NCBI RefSeq assembly: GCF_031582885.1
Contig: NZ_CP133988.1
Coordinates: forward strand, 124,001-188,000
Length of the DNA stretch: 64,000 nt
Reading direction: 5' to 3'
Origin: Streptococcus parasanguinis
GTDB lineage: Bacteria > Bacillota > Bacilli > Lactobacillales > Streptococcaceae
Shown here piece after piece: positions 17,413-27,483 of this stretch; the first letter of the stretch is position 1; every line of letters begins with the position of its first letter. The notes beneath the pieces are model-generated. The model made no database searches. It saw only the letters and a program-made list of their open reading frames with translations, and was not told the origin of the DNA. The translations under genes and the position numbers were made by a program.

Positions 17413-17587
17413 GAGAGTGGGACAGAAATCGGTTATTCGTTAGAATTCGATTTCGTCGTCCCACCTCCGCATAGTTGAGTAGGGCTGTAAAAGCTGATGA
17501 AATCAGCGTAGTAGAGCCCACTCAACCACTGCGTCTTGCTCGACAATCCAAAAATAATTGAGAGGCTAGGACTTTTGTCCCAGCCTC
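17413..17587. repeat. 175-bp dispersed structured repeat, copy 2
   Basis: Near-identical partner of 8162-8336, about four base differences in 175, same length and orientation. Intergenic, 276 bases past the stop of the AAA+ gene. The high identity across about 9 kb implies recent spread or conversion. Confidence 0.9.
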
Positions 17588-17680
17588 ACTCGGAATTATT
17601 GAGAGTAAAACATTTTGGGAAACTATTTTAGCCTGAGCCCAAAAATTGAAAAGCGAAGGGGCTCAAAACGAATTGAACAC

Positions 17681-17770
17681 GGGCTGCGGATGGTGTCAAA
17701 AAGATAAGTTCTCCTAGAATCAAAAGATTCTGCGTCAAACTTCCTATTTTGACTTTATCCGCAGACGCCC
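17681..17770. repeat. 90-bp long-stem palindromic element
   Basis: Nested arms: GGGC and CTGCGGAT (17681-17691) pair with ATCCGCAG and GCCC (17757-17770), GTCAAAA (17695-17701) with TTTTGAC (17747-17753), and AGAATC with GATTCT around AAAA in the centre (17716-17731). No coding frame of note. The structure is RNA-like and resembles a small mobile palindrome; no second copy is in the window. Confidence 0.7.
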
Positions 17771-17788
17771 TTTGTATCTTGATTTAGT

Positions 17789-17813
17789 CAGTGAACTTCG
17801 TAGAAGTTCACTG
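17789..17813. repeat. Perfect 11-bp inverted repeat
   Basis: CAGTGAACTTC (17789-17799) and GAAGTTCACTG (17803-17813) flank GTA. It is about 50 bases after the AAA+ gene stop on the minus strand, without a clear T run, so it may be a weak terminator or part of the repeat cluster. Confidence 0.55.
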
Positions 17814-17862
17814 ACGTCCGTACTTACCTAAGGAAAGTTTCTAAGAAGACTTTGTCTTCAAC

Positions 17863-20715
17863 TTAAGGAAGAACATAACCTTGATCATCCACGGTATGGG
17901 GTTGTTCAGAGCTGCTATTCTCTCTCAAAGCTTCCAAATCTTGATCCAAAATCGAATTGTAATCCGTACTACCTTCACGGGTTACCCGAGTTGATACTTG
18001 GCGCAAGAGTTTTTCATTGAGATTACGGACCCAGCGACCATTACTATGGTCATTAGCACGCATATAATTTCCTCTGACGATCTCTCCATAAAGGGCTTCA
18101 TTGACTTGGTAGCCTTGCTTACGCAATCCTAACAGACCGATCTCAACGATCTCATCTGGACTATAGTCTTCAAAATCAAATGTAGTCGGGATTCGGCTTT
18201 GTAGACCTGAATTGACCTGCAAGAAGTCGTGCATCTCTTTCGTGTAACCAGCAAAGATAATGACGATATCGCGACGGTGGTCCTCCATAAATTTGAGGAC
18301 TTCATCCAAGGCTTCCTTCCCAAAATCATCATTTACACCGGTATAGAGCGTGTAGGCCTCATCGATAAAGAGGACCCCACCCAGTGCACTCTCCAAAACT
18401 TCACGCGTCTTCAAGGCTGTTTGACCTTGGTAGCCTCCAACCAGATTGCTCCGCGATACTTCGATGAATTTCTTCTGCTTGATCACCCCTTTTTGGAAGA
18501 GGATATTGCCCAAAATACGGGCCACAGTCGTTTTCCCTGTACCGGGATTTCCAAGAAAGAGAGAGTGCAAGGTCGTGTCTTCGACGATGCCACCTTGTTC
18601 AGCACGTTTTTGATTGAACTCAGCCATGGCTACGAATTGTTCGACTTGCTCTTTCACCTTAGCAATTCCAACCAAACGGTTGAGGGCAGCCATCCCATCT
18701 TCTTCCTTGTCGGCTCCTGCTTGATACTTACCTTGGTTAAGGACAGCATCGATATCGCTATTGAGGATGGTCTCAATATCGTCAGAACCTTGGGCTACCA
18801 CCCGATCTGCCATGGTCTTGGTCAATTGCTCATCCAAGTTCCGGATCCAGCGACCATTGCTCTTATCTAGCGAGCCATCATAAGCCCGCTTAACATGCCG
18901 CGCATAGTAATCCCGGTCTTCGAGCTTGTAATCCCCTTTGCTTAAGATCATTTCGCCCAGTTGGACAATCTCATCTCCCGTGAAATCTTCAAAGATGAAA
19001 TTATTTGGTACCCGAGAACGGAGGCCTGGATTGGTCTTTAAGAACTCTTCCATTTCCTTGGTATAACCGGCAAAGATGATCATGATGTCATCGCGATTGT
19101 CCTCCATAAATTTGAGGATGGTATTGATCGCCTCGATCCCAAAGTCCGCACCGCTGTCCTTTTTATCCAAGCTATAGGCTTCATCAATAAAGAGGATGCC
19201 TCCTCGCGCTTTTTCAAGCAGGGCCTGGGTCTGTTCAGCTGTTCCTCCAATATTCGAAGAGATCAGATCGGACTCCGTTGCTTCCACGAAACGGAATTCT
19301 TCCCCTGAGAGGACACCTGCATCAAAGAGAACCTGTCCCAACAGACGGGCCACAGTGGTCTTTCCTGTACCAGGGTTTCCCATAAAGGCTGCATGGAGTG
19401 TTTGCTTTTCAGGAGCCTTGCCACTAGCGATTCGTTTCTTGTTAAATTCCACCATGTTGATCATTTTCTTGATCTCATGTTTAACTTTTTCAAGACCGAT
19501 CAGGCTATTGAGTTCTTGAAGAGCATCTTGTTTCTTCTCTGGTCCAGAGTCTCTTGCGGTGGTTGGAGCCACCGTTGCATCCGTCGCCTGTCCCGCAGGA
19601 ACGACTTGCGCATTGCCCTTGGCCACTTCTCTACCAATGAGATAGTCACAACCATCCTCGATTTCCTTGGTCAGATCACGCGCATCGCCCTGCCTATAGG
19701 TTATGGTGCCTGCCTTCACAAAGGCCCCACTTTGAAGCCGGATATTGGGATCCGCAATCTTATGACAAATCATATGCTCAGCCATCAGCACACCATCATC
19801 AAAAACTCCAAATGATATGGTTTGGGCATTTTCATTTAAGAAAGTCGTTTCTCCAGTCAAAGAAGCAAATGATGCTTCATAGACGCATAAAAACTCTGTA
19901 AATGTCGCTTGGTGAGCTCGGATCATACTATTGTATGAATTGATGGAGGTCATACGATCCGAATCCGAATTGAATTGAACATTGTTATCAAGACAGACTC
20001 CAGTCCCCGTAGGTAGCTCAATTTTACAGTTTTCAGACTCCCAAATGACATTTCTCAACCAAACTGGTGGAAAATCGTTTTCCAGATCCCCGCCTGTAAT
20101 CGTTGAATTTTTTGCGATCACTTCTGAGTCCTTGGCATGGATCGTATTATTCCCAAATTTTTCAATTTGGACATTTTCTAAGGTCAACTTGGAGCCTTCG
20201 TTTAGCTTTATTTTAGAAAAAATCGTTGAATTGCGAATGGACAATTCCGAAGCGGACATACCGATGGCACTTTGGTGTTTTTCCGGAACCTTCATTCCGA
20301 CTCCTTCCAAAGTCATTTTCGAATGCGTATCCATATAGATAAAAAATTCATTATTTGTTGGAGTGGTGATTTCAAAATAGACCTGTTTACAGGTGATGTC
20401 TGAGCTATTCCATAAGGTCAAGGTAGTATAATTCCCACCAACTTTAAACCACAAGTCTTCAAACGTCACCTGAGCTCCCTCTACAAATCGGAAGGAAGCC
20501 TCAATGATGTTGTTAAACATGCGCCCATTGCCATTTGGATTTGGGACCACATGCCCCACGAAATGAAGGTTCTTGTCGATCTCGATCACTTTATTTGTTG
20601 GCCATTGAAAGACATACCCATTTTCAAACTCGATGGTATCCCCATCCTGCGCTTTTTCAAGTGCATCCATAAAGTTCCAACTATTGTTGTAAGGACCTAC
20701 TAAATATCTTGCCAC
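17863..20715 (-). CDS. Beta-helix plus double CbxX/CfxQ AAA+ ATPase (EccA-like)
   Basis: About 950 aa from a GTG at 20715 that follows AGAGGAG at good spacing; an upstream ATG reading to 20805 has no such site. Residues about 1-340 show repeated short beta strands with many Asn and Ser (pectin-lyase-like right-handed helix), then a linker, then two AAA+ modules of the CbxX/CfxQ (SpoVK/EccA) family: Walker A GNPGTGKTTVAR near 444 and near 720, Walker B GGILFIDEAYSL and GGVLFIDEAYTL. EccA of mycobacterial ESX systems has this type of ATPase domain, and a T7SS locus lies 10 kb away. Role in secretion is inference. No membrane segment seen. Confidence 0.85.
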   Translation of the reverse strand: MARYLVGPYNNSWNFMDALEKAQDGDTIEFENGYVFQWPTNKVIEIDKNLHFVGHVVPNPNGNGRMFNNIIEASFRFVEGAQVTFEDLWFKVGGNYTTLTLWNSSDITCKQVYFEITTPTNNEFFIYMDTHSKMTLEGVGMKVPEKHQSAIGMSASELSIRNSTIFSKIKLNEGSKLTLENVQIEKFGNNTIHAKDSEVIAKNSTITGGDLENDFPPVWLRNVIWESENCKIELPTGTGVCLDNNVQFNSDSDRMTSINSYNSMIRAHQATFTEFLCVYEASFASLTGETTFLNENAQTISFGVFDDGVLMAEHMICHKIADPNIRLQSGAFVKAGTITYRQGDARDLTKEIEDGCDYLIGREVAKGNAQVVPAGQATDATVAPTTARDSGPEKKQDALQELNSLIGLEKVKHEIKKMINMVEFNKKRIASGKAPEKQTLHAAFMGNPGTGKTTVARLLGQVLFDAGVLSGEEFRFVEATESDLISSNIGGTAEQTQALLEKARGGILFIDEAYSLDKKDSGADFGIEAINTILKFMEDNRDDIMIIFAGYTKEMEEFLKTNPGLRSRVPNNFIFEDFTGDEIVQLGEMILSKGDYKLEDRDYYARHVKRAYDGSLDKSNGRWIRNLDEQLTKTMADRVVAQGSDDIETILNSDIDAVLNQGKYQAGADKEEDGMAALNRLVGIAKVKEQVEQFVAMAEFNQKRAEQGGIVEDTTLHSLFLGNPGTGKTTVARILGNILFQKGVIKQKKFIEVSRSNLVGGYQGQTALKTREVLESALGGVLFIDEAYTLYTGVNDDFGKEALDEVLKFMEDHRRDIVIIFAGYTKEMHDFLQVNSGLQSRIPTTFDFEDYSPDEIVEIGLLGLRKQGYQVNEALYGEIVRGNYMRANDHSNGRWVRNLNEKLLRQVSTRVTREGSTDYNSILDQDLEALRENSSSEQPHTVDDQGYVLP

Positions 20716-20853
20716 GCGCTTCTCCTCTGTTTCATTTTTTTGGAAGAACATCCATTGTTTTTCTGTTTCCTGTTTACAAACACTTGTCACTAAAAATTGT
20801 AACACAATCCAGTGCCAAAGAAAACACTTATCAGATCTGAAAAGACTGAAAAA

Positions 20854-20880
20854 CCTCTATTTTCAACAGGAAAATAGAGG
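20854..20880 (-). terminator. Terminator after the 49-aa gene
   Basis: Perfect 11-bp stem (20854-20864 with 20870-20880); a T run follows on the minus strand. Confidence 0.9.
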
Positions 20881-20887
20881 CTATCAG

Positions 20888-21037
20888 TTAATCTTTCAAG
20901 GCCGAAAACAAGCCGGCTAGAGCAATTGCTCCTGAGAGCATGGCAGTGGAAAGGAGCAGCACATTATCTGCCACTTCCAGCTTGTACTCAAAGACTTTTT
21001 CAGCTGGTTTGTCTTCTGCAAAAATTTCTACCTTCAT
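20888..21037 (-). CDS. 49-aa membrane peptide downstream of polC
   Basis: Short frame starting MKVEIFAEDKPAEK with AAGGAGGAGAAC directly before the ATG and ending ...GLFSALKD. An acidic, soluble first half is followed by one hydrophobic helix (about residues 24-44). It sits 17 bases after polC and before a strong terminator, so it is the last gene of that transcript. Function unknown. Confidence 0.75.
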   Translation of the reverse strand: MKVEIFAEDKPAEKVFEYKLEVADNVLLLSTAMLSGAIALAGLFSALKD

Positions 21038-21054
21038 GTTCTCCTCCTTTGTTT

Positions 21055-24000
21055 CTAGAACAAATCATCAAAGAGACTCAACTGGTTATCCTCTGGCATA
21101 TTGCCAAGAATGCCCATCTCATCCATCTTTTCAACCAGAGTGGACGAAACACCGCCGCGCTTCCGGAGCTCGGTCTTAGAGAGGAATTCTCCTTCTTCAC
21201 GCGCTCGCACGATTTGCTTGGCAACGTTCTCTCCTAGACCATCCATAGCGACAAATGGTGGAATCAGGGTATCCCCATCGATCAAGAATTCTGTCGCCTG
21301 ACTGCGATAGAGGTCTAGCTTGCCAAACTTGAAGCCCCGCTCCCACATCTCATTGACAATCTCAAGGGTGGTGTAGAGGTCAATCTCCACATTGGAAGCT
21401 TCGTTGTTCTTGCGTTTTTCAGCGATTTCCTTCATCCGCGCTTTCACGGCCTCAAGGCCTGCCCCCATGGTCTTAATGTCAAAGGCCTTGGCCCGAATTG
21501 AGAAGTAAGCACAGTAATAATAAAGTGGATGATGCACCTTAAAGTAGGCCACACGAAGGGCCATCATAACATAGGCCGCCGCATGGGCTTTAGGGAACAT
21601 GTACTTGATCTTCCCACAGGACTCGATGTACCATTCAGGAACATTGTTTTCCTTCATGGCTTGGATGTAGCCATTGCGCTCTTCTTCTGAGATTTTGAGC
21701 CACATCCCTTTCCGCACGCGCTCCATGATGGTAAAGGCCATCTTAGGCTTGAGACCCGCGTGCATGAGGTAAACCATGATGTCGTCCCGACACCCGATAA
21801 CGGTTGATAGATCGGCAATGCCCGCCTTGATCAAGTCTTGAGCATTTCCCAACCACACGTCTGTACCGTGAGACAGACCAGAGAGCTGAAGTAACTCCGC
21901 GAAGGTCGTCGGATGGGTCTCTTCAACCATGCCCCGAACAAAGTTGGTCCCAAACTCTGGAATCCCCAACATTCCTGTCGGCGTTCCGATCTGCTCGGCT
22001 GTCACCCCTAGCACTTCTGTCCCAGAAAAAAGGGCCATGACCCCTGGATCATCCATAGGGATATCGTTCGGATCAATGCCTGATAAGTCCTGGAGCTTCC
22101 GAATCATGGTAGGATCATCATGTCCCAGGACATCGAGCTTGAGGACGTTCTCATCGATATCGTGGAAGTTAAAGTGAGTGGTCTGCCATTCAGCAGTCAC
22201 ATCGTCTGCCGGATACTGGACCGGAGTAAAGTCGTAGACATCCATATAGTTTGGAATAACAACGATTCCCCCCGGGTGCTGACCGGTCGTCCGTTTGACC
22301 CCAGCCGCACCGAGAGCTAAGCGCTCGACCTCGGCATCTCGGTAGTACTTGCCAAAATCACGCTCATAGCCCTTGACAAAACCATAGGCAGTCTTAGCTG
22401 CGACCGTACCTACCGTTCCTGCCCGGAAGGCATATTCTTCCCCAAAAATATCCCGAACATCCAAGTGGGCGCTTGGCTGGTCTTCCCCGGAGAAGTTCAA
22501 ATCGATATCGGGTACCTTGTCCCCATCGAAACCAAGGAAGGTTTCAAAGGGAATATCCTGCCCATTTTTGCTGAGCTTGTGGCCACAGTTTGGACAATCC
22601 TTGTCTGGCATATCAAAACCAGATCCATAAGAACCGTCTGTGATGAACTCACTGTACTGGCACTGGCTACAAACATAGTGAGGCGAAAGCGGATTAACCT
22701 CGGTGATCCCAATCATGGTCGCGACAAAGCTGGATCCAACGGACCCACGCGATCCAACCAGGTAGCCCCGCTCATTGGAACGGTGCACCAGCATTTGCGA
22801 TGCCAGATAAATCACGGCAAAGCCATTCCCCAAGATGGAGGTCAATTCTTTTTCAATCCGCAAATCGACAATATCAGGGAGCGGATTACCATAGATCTCA
22901 AAGGCCCGCTTATAGGTCAATTCTGCAACTGTTTCTTCGGCCTTGTCGATAAATGGCGTATAGAGGTCACCCTTGACTACTTCGACCGGCTCAAAGGTCT
23001 CTGCGAGCGCATTGGTGTTTTCAATGACAATCTTGCGCGCCAAGTCTTCTCCCAAAAAGGCAAATTCATCCAGCATTTCATTGGTGGTTCTAAAATGCGC
23101 TTTTGGCAGTGGCGCTGGCTGGGCATCTTCTCCGTGTCCGATGGTCCGGTTGATCATGGCTCCTTGACCAAGACTACGGACAATGATCTCCCGATAGATC
23201 TCATCTTCCGGCTCCAGATAGTGGACATTTCCTGTCGCAAGAACAGGCTTGCCGAGGCGATCTCCCACTTCGATCAAGCTCTTGATAATGGTCTGGAGCT
23301 CCTCCATGTCCTTGACCTGCTCCTTGGCAATGAGGGGTGCATAGATAGCCGGTGGCATCACCTCGATAAAGTCGTAATACTTGGCCACTTCGACTGCCGC
23401 ATCCACACCTTGCGACATGACCGCATCAAAGACTTCCCCTTCCGAGCAAGCCGATCCAAGGATCAAGCCCTCGCGGTGGGCATCCAGCACAGTCTTGGGA
23501 ATCCGTGGAACTCCTTCGAAATACTTGGTCCCAGAAAGTGAGACCAGTTTAAACATATTCTTAAGGCCAGTCTGATTCTTGACATAGAGTGTCGCATGCT
23601 TGACCCGCGCCTTCTTATAAGAATTCTCATCGATCAAATCGATATTCAAGTCCTTGAGATTGGTCACCCCATGCTTTTCAGCGACATCTTTGATGAAGAT
23701 AAAGAGCAGGCGCCCCGTCGCTTCCGCATCGTAGTTGGCCATGTGGTGGTGCTCCAAGCCTACTCCAAAGCGCTTGGTCAATGGCCCCAAGCCATGCCGT
23801 TTAAAATCCGGATAGAGGTTGCGGGCAAATTCCAGGGTATCGATGACTGGCTGGGTAATCTTGGGAAGACCATGGCGCTCGTAGTTGGCATTCATGAAGC
23901 CCACGTCAAAGGTAGCATTGTGGGCGACAAGAACGGTTCCCTCACAGAAGGCTTGAAATTCCTTCAAGACCTGCACCAAAGGTTTAGCCCCACGGACATG

Positions 24001-25449
24001 CTCATTAGTGATCCCTGTCAATTGGGTTGTAAAGGCAGACAGAGGATGGCCCGGATCGATAAACTCGTCAAACTCCTCAATGACATTACCCTTGTACATT
24101 TTAGAAGCGGCGACCTGGATCAAGTCATTGTAAATGGCTGAAAGTCCCGTCGTTTCCACGTCAAAGACCACATAAGTCGCTTCATTGAGGTCCAGATCCA
24201 CCTCGTTATAGGTGATGGGCACCTTGTCCTCTACGATATTGGCTTCCATCCCATAGATCAGCTGGATCCCAGCTTTCTTGGCTGCTTTAAAGCCATGTGG
24301 GAAACTCTGCACATTGCCATGGTCGGTAATGGCCACCGCCTTATGTCCCCACTCAGCTGCCTTGGCGATCAGCTCTTCGACTTCCGGCAGGGCATCCATA
24401 GTCGACATATTGGTATGGGCGTGGAATTCCACCCGGCGCTCACCCTCTGGCATCAGGTCTTTGCGGGCATAATGCACAACTTCCTGGATGTCTTGGACAT
24501 TCATAGTTAAGTCGCGCGTGAAATTGTTCATTTCGATATTTCCCCGCACCCGGAGCCAGCTGTTCTTCTTGATCATGTCAAACTTCTGGGCTTCTTCCTC
24601 ATTTTTGACCCATTTCTGAAGGGAAAAACTCGAGGTATAGTCGGTCATCTTAAAGCTGATCAAGACCCGACCGGTCCGCGTCACCTTGTGCTCCACGTCA
24701 AAGACCACACCCTCAAAGACAATCCGGTTCTCTTCTGTCGTGATCTCGATCATCGGAGTGATCTCAGCCTTGTCTAGCTTAGGTTTAGCCGCAGCTTTCT
24801 TAGCCTTGAAGTCAAAAGATGGCTTTTCTTCAACCGCTGGTGGCGGAGCCATCTGGGCCAAGGATTCCATAGCCCGCAAGGTCTCTTCATTGGCTGCTTG
24901 GAAGATCTTTTCATTTTCCTCCTCAAAGCGTGCCACTTCTTGCTCTGTCAACTCCTCATCAGACTCCACTCGACAGGTGAAATGCGGAAAACCAAAGGCT
25001 TCCAACTGCTTGGCAAGGTTGGGCAAATGGTTCTTACGAAAATGCTCTGTATCAACCGAAGAAGGCCCAGAGATGATCAATTCCTGCCCTTCCGCACGCA
25101 CCTGCAAGTCCTGGTAAAGTCCCTTAAAGCCTTGACTAGCGCAAGGCCCATCCTCAAAGACCTCACGATAGTAGGCCTGCAATAAATCATCAGAAAATTC
25201 CTGATTGGCCACTTGGATGGTAAAGGTCGCCTGGTTTCCTGTCTTTGAAAATTCGTCCTTCAAGCGCTGGCGCAATTCCTTAAACAAAGCAATGGGCAAG
25301 ACCTCCGCAAAGGCAAAGCGGAACTCCCAAACCCGACTGACCTTGTGCACCACGACTTCTTGAATCTCCGCATGCAAAAAGGCACTGGAAGATCGCATCT
25401 CCAGCGGCATATCCAGCTGATCCATTAAAATTTCAAAGGTGTTGGACAT
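21055..25449 (-). CDS. polC: DNA polymerase III alpha subunit, Gram-positive type
   Basis: 1464-aa replicative polymerase with built-in proofreading. Order: N-terminal domain, OB fold (about 235-320), PHP domain ([14 protein letters not shown] near 338), DnaQ-like exonuclease inserted in the PHP region (FDVETTG near 430), then the C-family polymerase core with [12 protein letters not shown] near 980 and HPGGIVVIP, and helix-hairpin-helix and C-terminal regions. A ribosome binding site GGGAG lies before the ATG. Essential gene, intact. Confidence 0.98.
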   Translation of the reverse strand: MSNTFEILMDQLDMPLEMRSSSAFLHAEIQEVVVHKVSRVWEFRFAFAEVLPIALFKELRQRLKDEFSKTGNQATFTIQVANQEFSDDLLQAYYREVFEDGPCASQGFKGLYQDLQVRAEGQELIISGPSSVDTEHFRKNHLPNLAKQLEAFGFPHFTCRVESDEELTEQEVARFEEENEKIFQAANEETLRAMESLAQMAPPPAVEEKPSFDFKAKKAAAKPKLDKAEITPMIEITTEENRIVFEGVVFDVEHKVTRTGRVLISFKMTDYTSSFSLQKWVKNEEEAQKFDMIKKNSWLRVRGNIEMNNFTRDLTMNVQDIQEVVHYARKDLMPEGERRVEFHAHTNMSTMDALPEVEELIAKAAEWGHKAVAITDHGNVQSFPHGFKAAKKAGIQLIYGMEANIVEDKVPITYNEVDLDLNEATYVVFDVETTGLSAIYNDLIQVAASKMYKGNVIEEFDEFIDPGHPLSAFTTQLTGITNEHVRGAKPLVQVLKEFQAFCEGTVLVAHNATFDVGFMNANYERHGLPKITQPVIDTLEFARNLYPDFKRHGLGPLTKRFGVGLEHHHMANYDAEATGRLLFIFIKDVAEKHGVTNLKDLNIDLIDENSYKKARVKHATLYVKNQTGLKNMFKLVSLSGTKYFEGVPRIPKTVLDAHREGLILGSACSEGEVFDAVMSQGVDAAVEVAKYYDFIEVMPPAIYAPLIAKEQVKDMEELQTIIKSLIEVGDRLGKPVLATGNVHYLEPEDEIYREIIVRSLGQGAMINRTIGHGEDAQPAPLPKAHFRTTNEMLDEFAFLGEDLARKIVIENTNALAETFEPVEVVKGDLYTPFIDKAEETVAELTYKRAFEIYGNPLPDIVDLRIEKELTSILGNGFAVIYLASQMLVHRSNERGYLVGSRGSVGSSFVATMIGITEVNPLSPHYVCSQCQYSEFITDGSYGSGFDMPDKDCPNCGHKLSKNGQDIPFETFLGFDGDKVPDIDLNFSGEDQPSAHLDVRDIFGEEYAFRAGTVGTVAAKTAYGFVKGYERDFGKYYRDAEVERLALGAAGVKRTTGQHPGGIVVIPNYMDVYDFTPVQYPADDVTAEWQTTHFNFHDIDENVLKLDVLGHDDPTMIRKLQDLSGIDPNDIPMDDPGVMALFSGTEVLGVTAEQIGTPTGMLGIPEFGTNFVRGMVEETHPTTFAELLQLSGLSHGTDVWLGNAQDLIKAGIADLSTVIGCRDDIMVYLMHAGLKPKMAFTIMERVRKGMWLKISEEERNGYIQAMKENNVPEWYIESCGKIKYMFPKAHAAAYVMMALRVAYFKVHHPLYYYCAYFSIRAKAFDIKTMGAGLEAVKARMKEIAEKRKNNEASNVEIDLYTTLEIVNEMWERGFKFGKLDLYRSQATEFLIDGDTLIPPFVAMDGLGENVAKQIVRAREEGEFLSKTELRKRGGVSSTLVEKMDEMGILGNMPEDNQLSLFDDLF

Positions 25450-25589
25450 TGTTTCTCCCTTGATCTTGATTCTTTTGCTCGCTTTTGAGTAGCCTACTTT
25501 CTAAGCAAAAACAGACCATTCAAAAACATTCGTAACCCTTATTTTATCACAATTTAAGGATTAATTCGAGGGAGAAGTGAAGACAAAAA

Positions 25590-25611
25590 AATCACCGATA
25601 GGACGGTGATT
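25590..25611 (-). terminator. Terminator of the 134-aa membrane protein gene
   Basis: AATCACCG (25590-25597) pairs with CGGTGATT (25604-25611); seven T follow on the minus strand. The stretch 25617-25763 between this and the gene holds an open minus-strand frame that looks like a displaced C-terminal extension (see findings). Confidence 0.85.
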
Positions 25612-25763
25612 TCTCGATGATTGGCCAACAGCAGGCAATCCTGATCTCTCCCCACTTGTTGCCTCTGTCTCTGAACTAGAGCTCAGTGTCCGCAGTAGGT
25701 CCTTCATCTGAGACTGGACCGCTTCTCTTGAGCTTTGTTCTTGCTTTTGGTCTCCATAGCAGG

Positions 25764-26168
25764 CTACAACTTCTGCCGGATCTCCACTTTCTCCTCTTGC
25801 TCTTTTTGCGCTTGGAGGGTCGGACGATACATAGCAAAGAAAGCCCCGATGACCACGATCAAAGCGATCAGGCTCACTCCGTAGCGTTTTGACTGCTCTT
25901 TAGAGTCGACCTTGATGCCCTTCGTCGACACCTCCTTCCACTCCGGATGCTCTTTCTCACAGGCATCTTTCTTAGTCTTGATCGGCATGACCAAGACTTG
26001 GTTCATCAAGGAAATCATCCCCATAACCGCGAGCAAGTAGGGAATATAGCGTGATTGATTGAAAATCATAATCATCAATAACACAAGACCGATCCCTGCA
26101 ATCCCCACATTAAAAACAAAACGCATCAAAAATTCTTTTTTCAGCTGTAAATAAGCTTCTCTAGACAT
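25764..26168 (-). CDS. Small membrane protein, unknown
   Basis: 134 aa with AAGGAG before MSREAYLQLKKE. Three hydrophobic helices (about 14-36, 42-60 and 97-114) and a charged loop between the second and third. C-terminus is Gln/Glu/Lys-rich. No family recognised. The stop may be premature: another frame stays open for about 70 more codons just downstream. Confidence 0.65.
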   Translation of the reverse strand: MSREAYLQLKKEFLMRFVFNVGIAGIGLVLLMIMIFNQSRYIPYLLAVMGMISLMNQVLVMPIKTKKDACEKEHPEWKEVSTKGIKVDSKEQSKRYGVSLIALIVVIGAFFAMYRPTLQAQKEQEEKVEIRQKL

Positions 26169-26249
26169 AGGTCACTCCTTATCAATCATTTATACATCAT
26201 TCCTTACTATCATACCGAAAATTAATTTGAAGATCAAGTTAGTTACTAG

Positions 26250-26861
26250 ATGGTCATACGGAAGTACTATTTACACCGCTGGCACCTTTCGAAACAGGAA
26301 GCTTTGGACAAGATCTGCTATGAATACAATCGCATACTAGGGAATTTTGAAGTGGAACCTCTGATTGCGATCCCTTTTTTCATCCATGATTTCTTATGCA
26401 TCCACCCCTTTAACAATGGAAATGGGAGAATGAGTCGGTTATTAACGACCCTATTATTATATCGAAGTGGCTTCTATGTAGGGAAATATATCTCCTTAGA
26501 AGCTTTCATCGCCCAAAACAAAGCAACATATTATGAAGCTTTAAGAAAAGCAAGACACCATTGGCATGAAGAACAAGAGGACGTACTACCATTTGTGAAA
26601 TACCTGCTTGGAACCATCCTTGTAGCCTACAAAGCCTTCGAAGAGCGATTTACCATCATCGAAGAAAAACTTCCTGCTATGGAACTCGTCCGAAAAGCAA
26701 CCCAACAAAAACTAGTACGATTCACCAAGCAAGACATTCTTGAACTCTGCCCATCCCTCAGCATCAGTTCTATTGAAGGCGCACTAAGAAAATTGGTAGC
26801 AAGAGGCGAGATCCAGCGAGAAGGCATCGGAAGAGCCACAAAATATAAGAGATTAAAATAA
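26250..26861 (+). pseudogene. 5'-truncated Fic family protein
   Basis: 203-codon frame with a complete Fic motif HPFNNGNGRMSR (FIDO core of AMP-transferases), followed by helices and a C-terminal winged-helix-like part ending IGRATKYKRLK. Full-length bacterial Fic proteins of this type are about 350 aa; the N-terminal region before the core, including the usual inhibitory or N-terminal helices, is missing. A stop codon lies just before the ATG and there is no ribosome binding site, so this is probably a remnant. The terminator after it remains. Confidence 0.7.
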
Positions 26862-26883
26862 GGTTTTAAACTCCTTAGGAAAG

Positions 26884-26910
26884 CAACTGTCAGGAAGACA
26901 GTTGTTTTTG
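26884..26910 (+). terminator. Terminator after the Fic remnant
   Basis: CAACTGTC (26884-26891) pairs with GACAGTTG (26897-26904), then a T run. Confidence 0.85.
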
Positions 26911-27012
26911 TTTGCAAGATTAGGATTGCTCATCAACTGATCAACGACATTAAGATTTTTCGAAAACGTAAGAAATTAAAAACCTACTAGTCTACGTACT
27001 GCCTTGAACATC

Positions 27013-27042
27013 AAAAAGGAGAGAACCAATTTGGTCCTCTCC
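27013..27042 (-). terminator. Terminator of the T7SS operon
   Basis: GGAGAG(A/G)ACC arms (27018-27027 with 27033-27042) pair, and a T run follows on the minus strand. This closes the T7SS cargo module. Confidence 0.85.
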
Positions 27043-27090
27043 AGGTTGTAACTTTTCGCCACTGACTATAGTTGATAAAGAGCCAACTAA

Positions 27091-27450
27091 TCAAGGTAAA
27101 CCATCTGCTGCAGCTTTTTCACCATCAGTAGGCGATGTAGCTGTAGTATCATTTTTCGGTTTTCCATACGATTCTACTACACCACCTTTGGAAATGGAGT
27201 TGGCTATCGAAGCATCTGCTTTATGAAACGATGTCGCTACATGGTCTAAATAGTTATTTAGTTTACTCACCACTGTGGCAACATTCCCCACTATTGACTT
27301 GATTTCATTTGTTCCAGATGAAATCAAGTCCCCTGAGTCATCGGAAACAGCTGAAGCTCCATCAGTGATCTGATCACCTAGTTCTTTTGCAGCAACTTGA
27401 ATACCATGAATATGAGCAACATCTATTTCAACTGTCGAGTCCATTACCAT
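27091..27450 (-). CDS. 119-aa T7SS-associated helical protein
   Basis: Small soluble helical protein starting MVMDSTVEIDVAHIH after GGAGG, with long amphipathic helices to about residue 90 and a disordered, Thr/Ala-rich tail. Resembles the small WXG100-sized partners (DUF3130/TIGR04197-like) that travel with LXG effectors. Last gene of the T7SS operon, 33 bases after the lipoprotein gene. Likely a secretion partner or small substrate; this rests on context and fold type, not on a diagnostic motif. Confidence 0.6.
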   Translation of the reverse strand: MVMDSTVEIDVAHIHGIQVAAKELGDQITDGASAVSDDSGDLISSGTNEIKSIVGNVATVVSKLNNYLDHVATSFHKADASIANSISKGGVVESYGKPKNDTTATSPTDGEKAAADGLP

Positions 27451-27483
27451 ATAATTACTTCCTCCTCTTAAATTCTATATACA

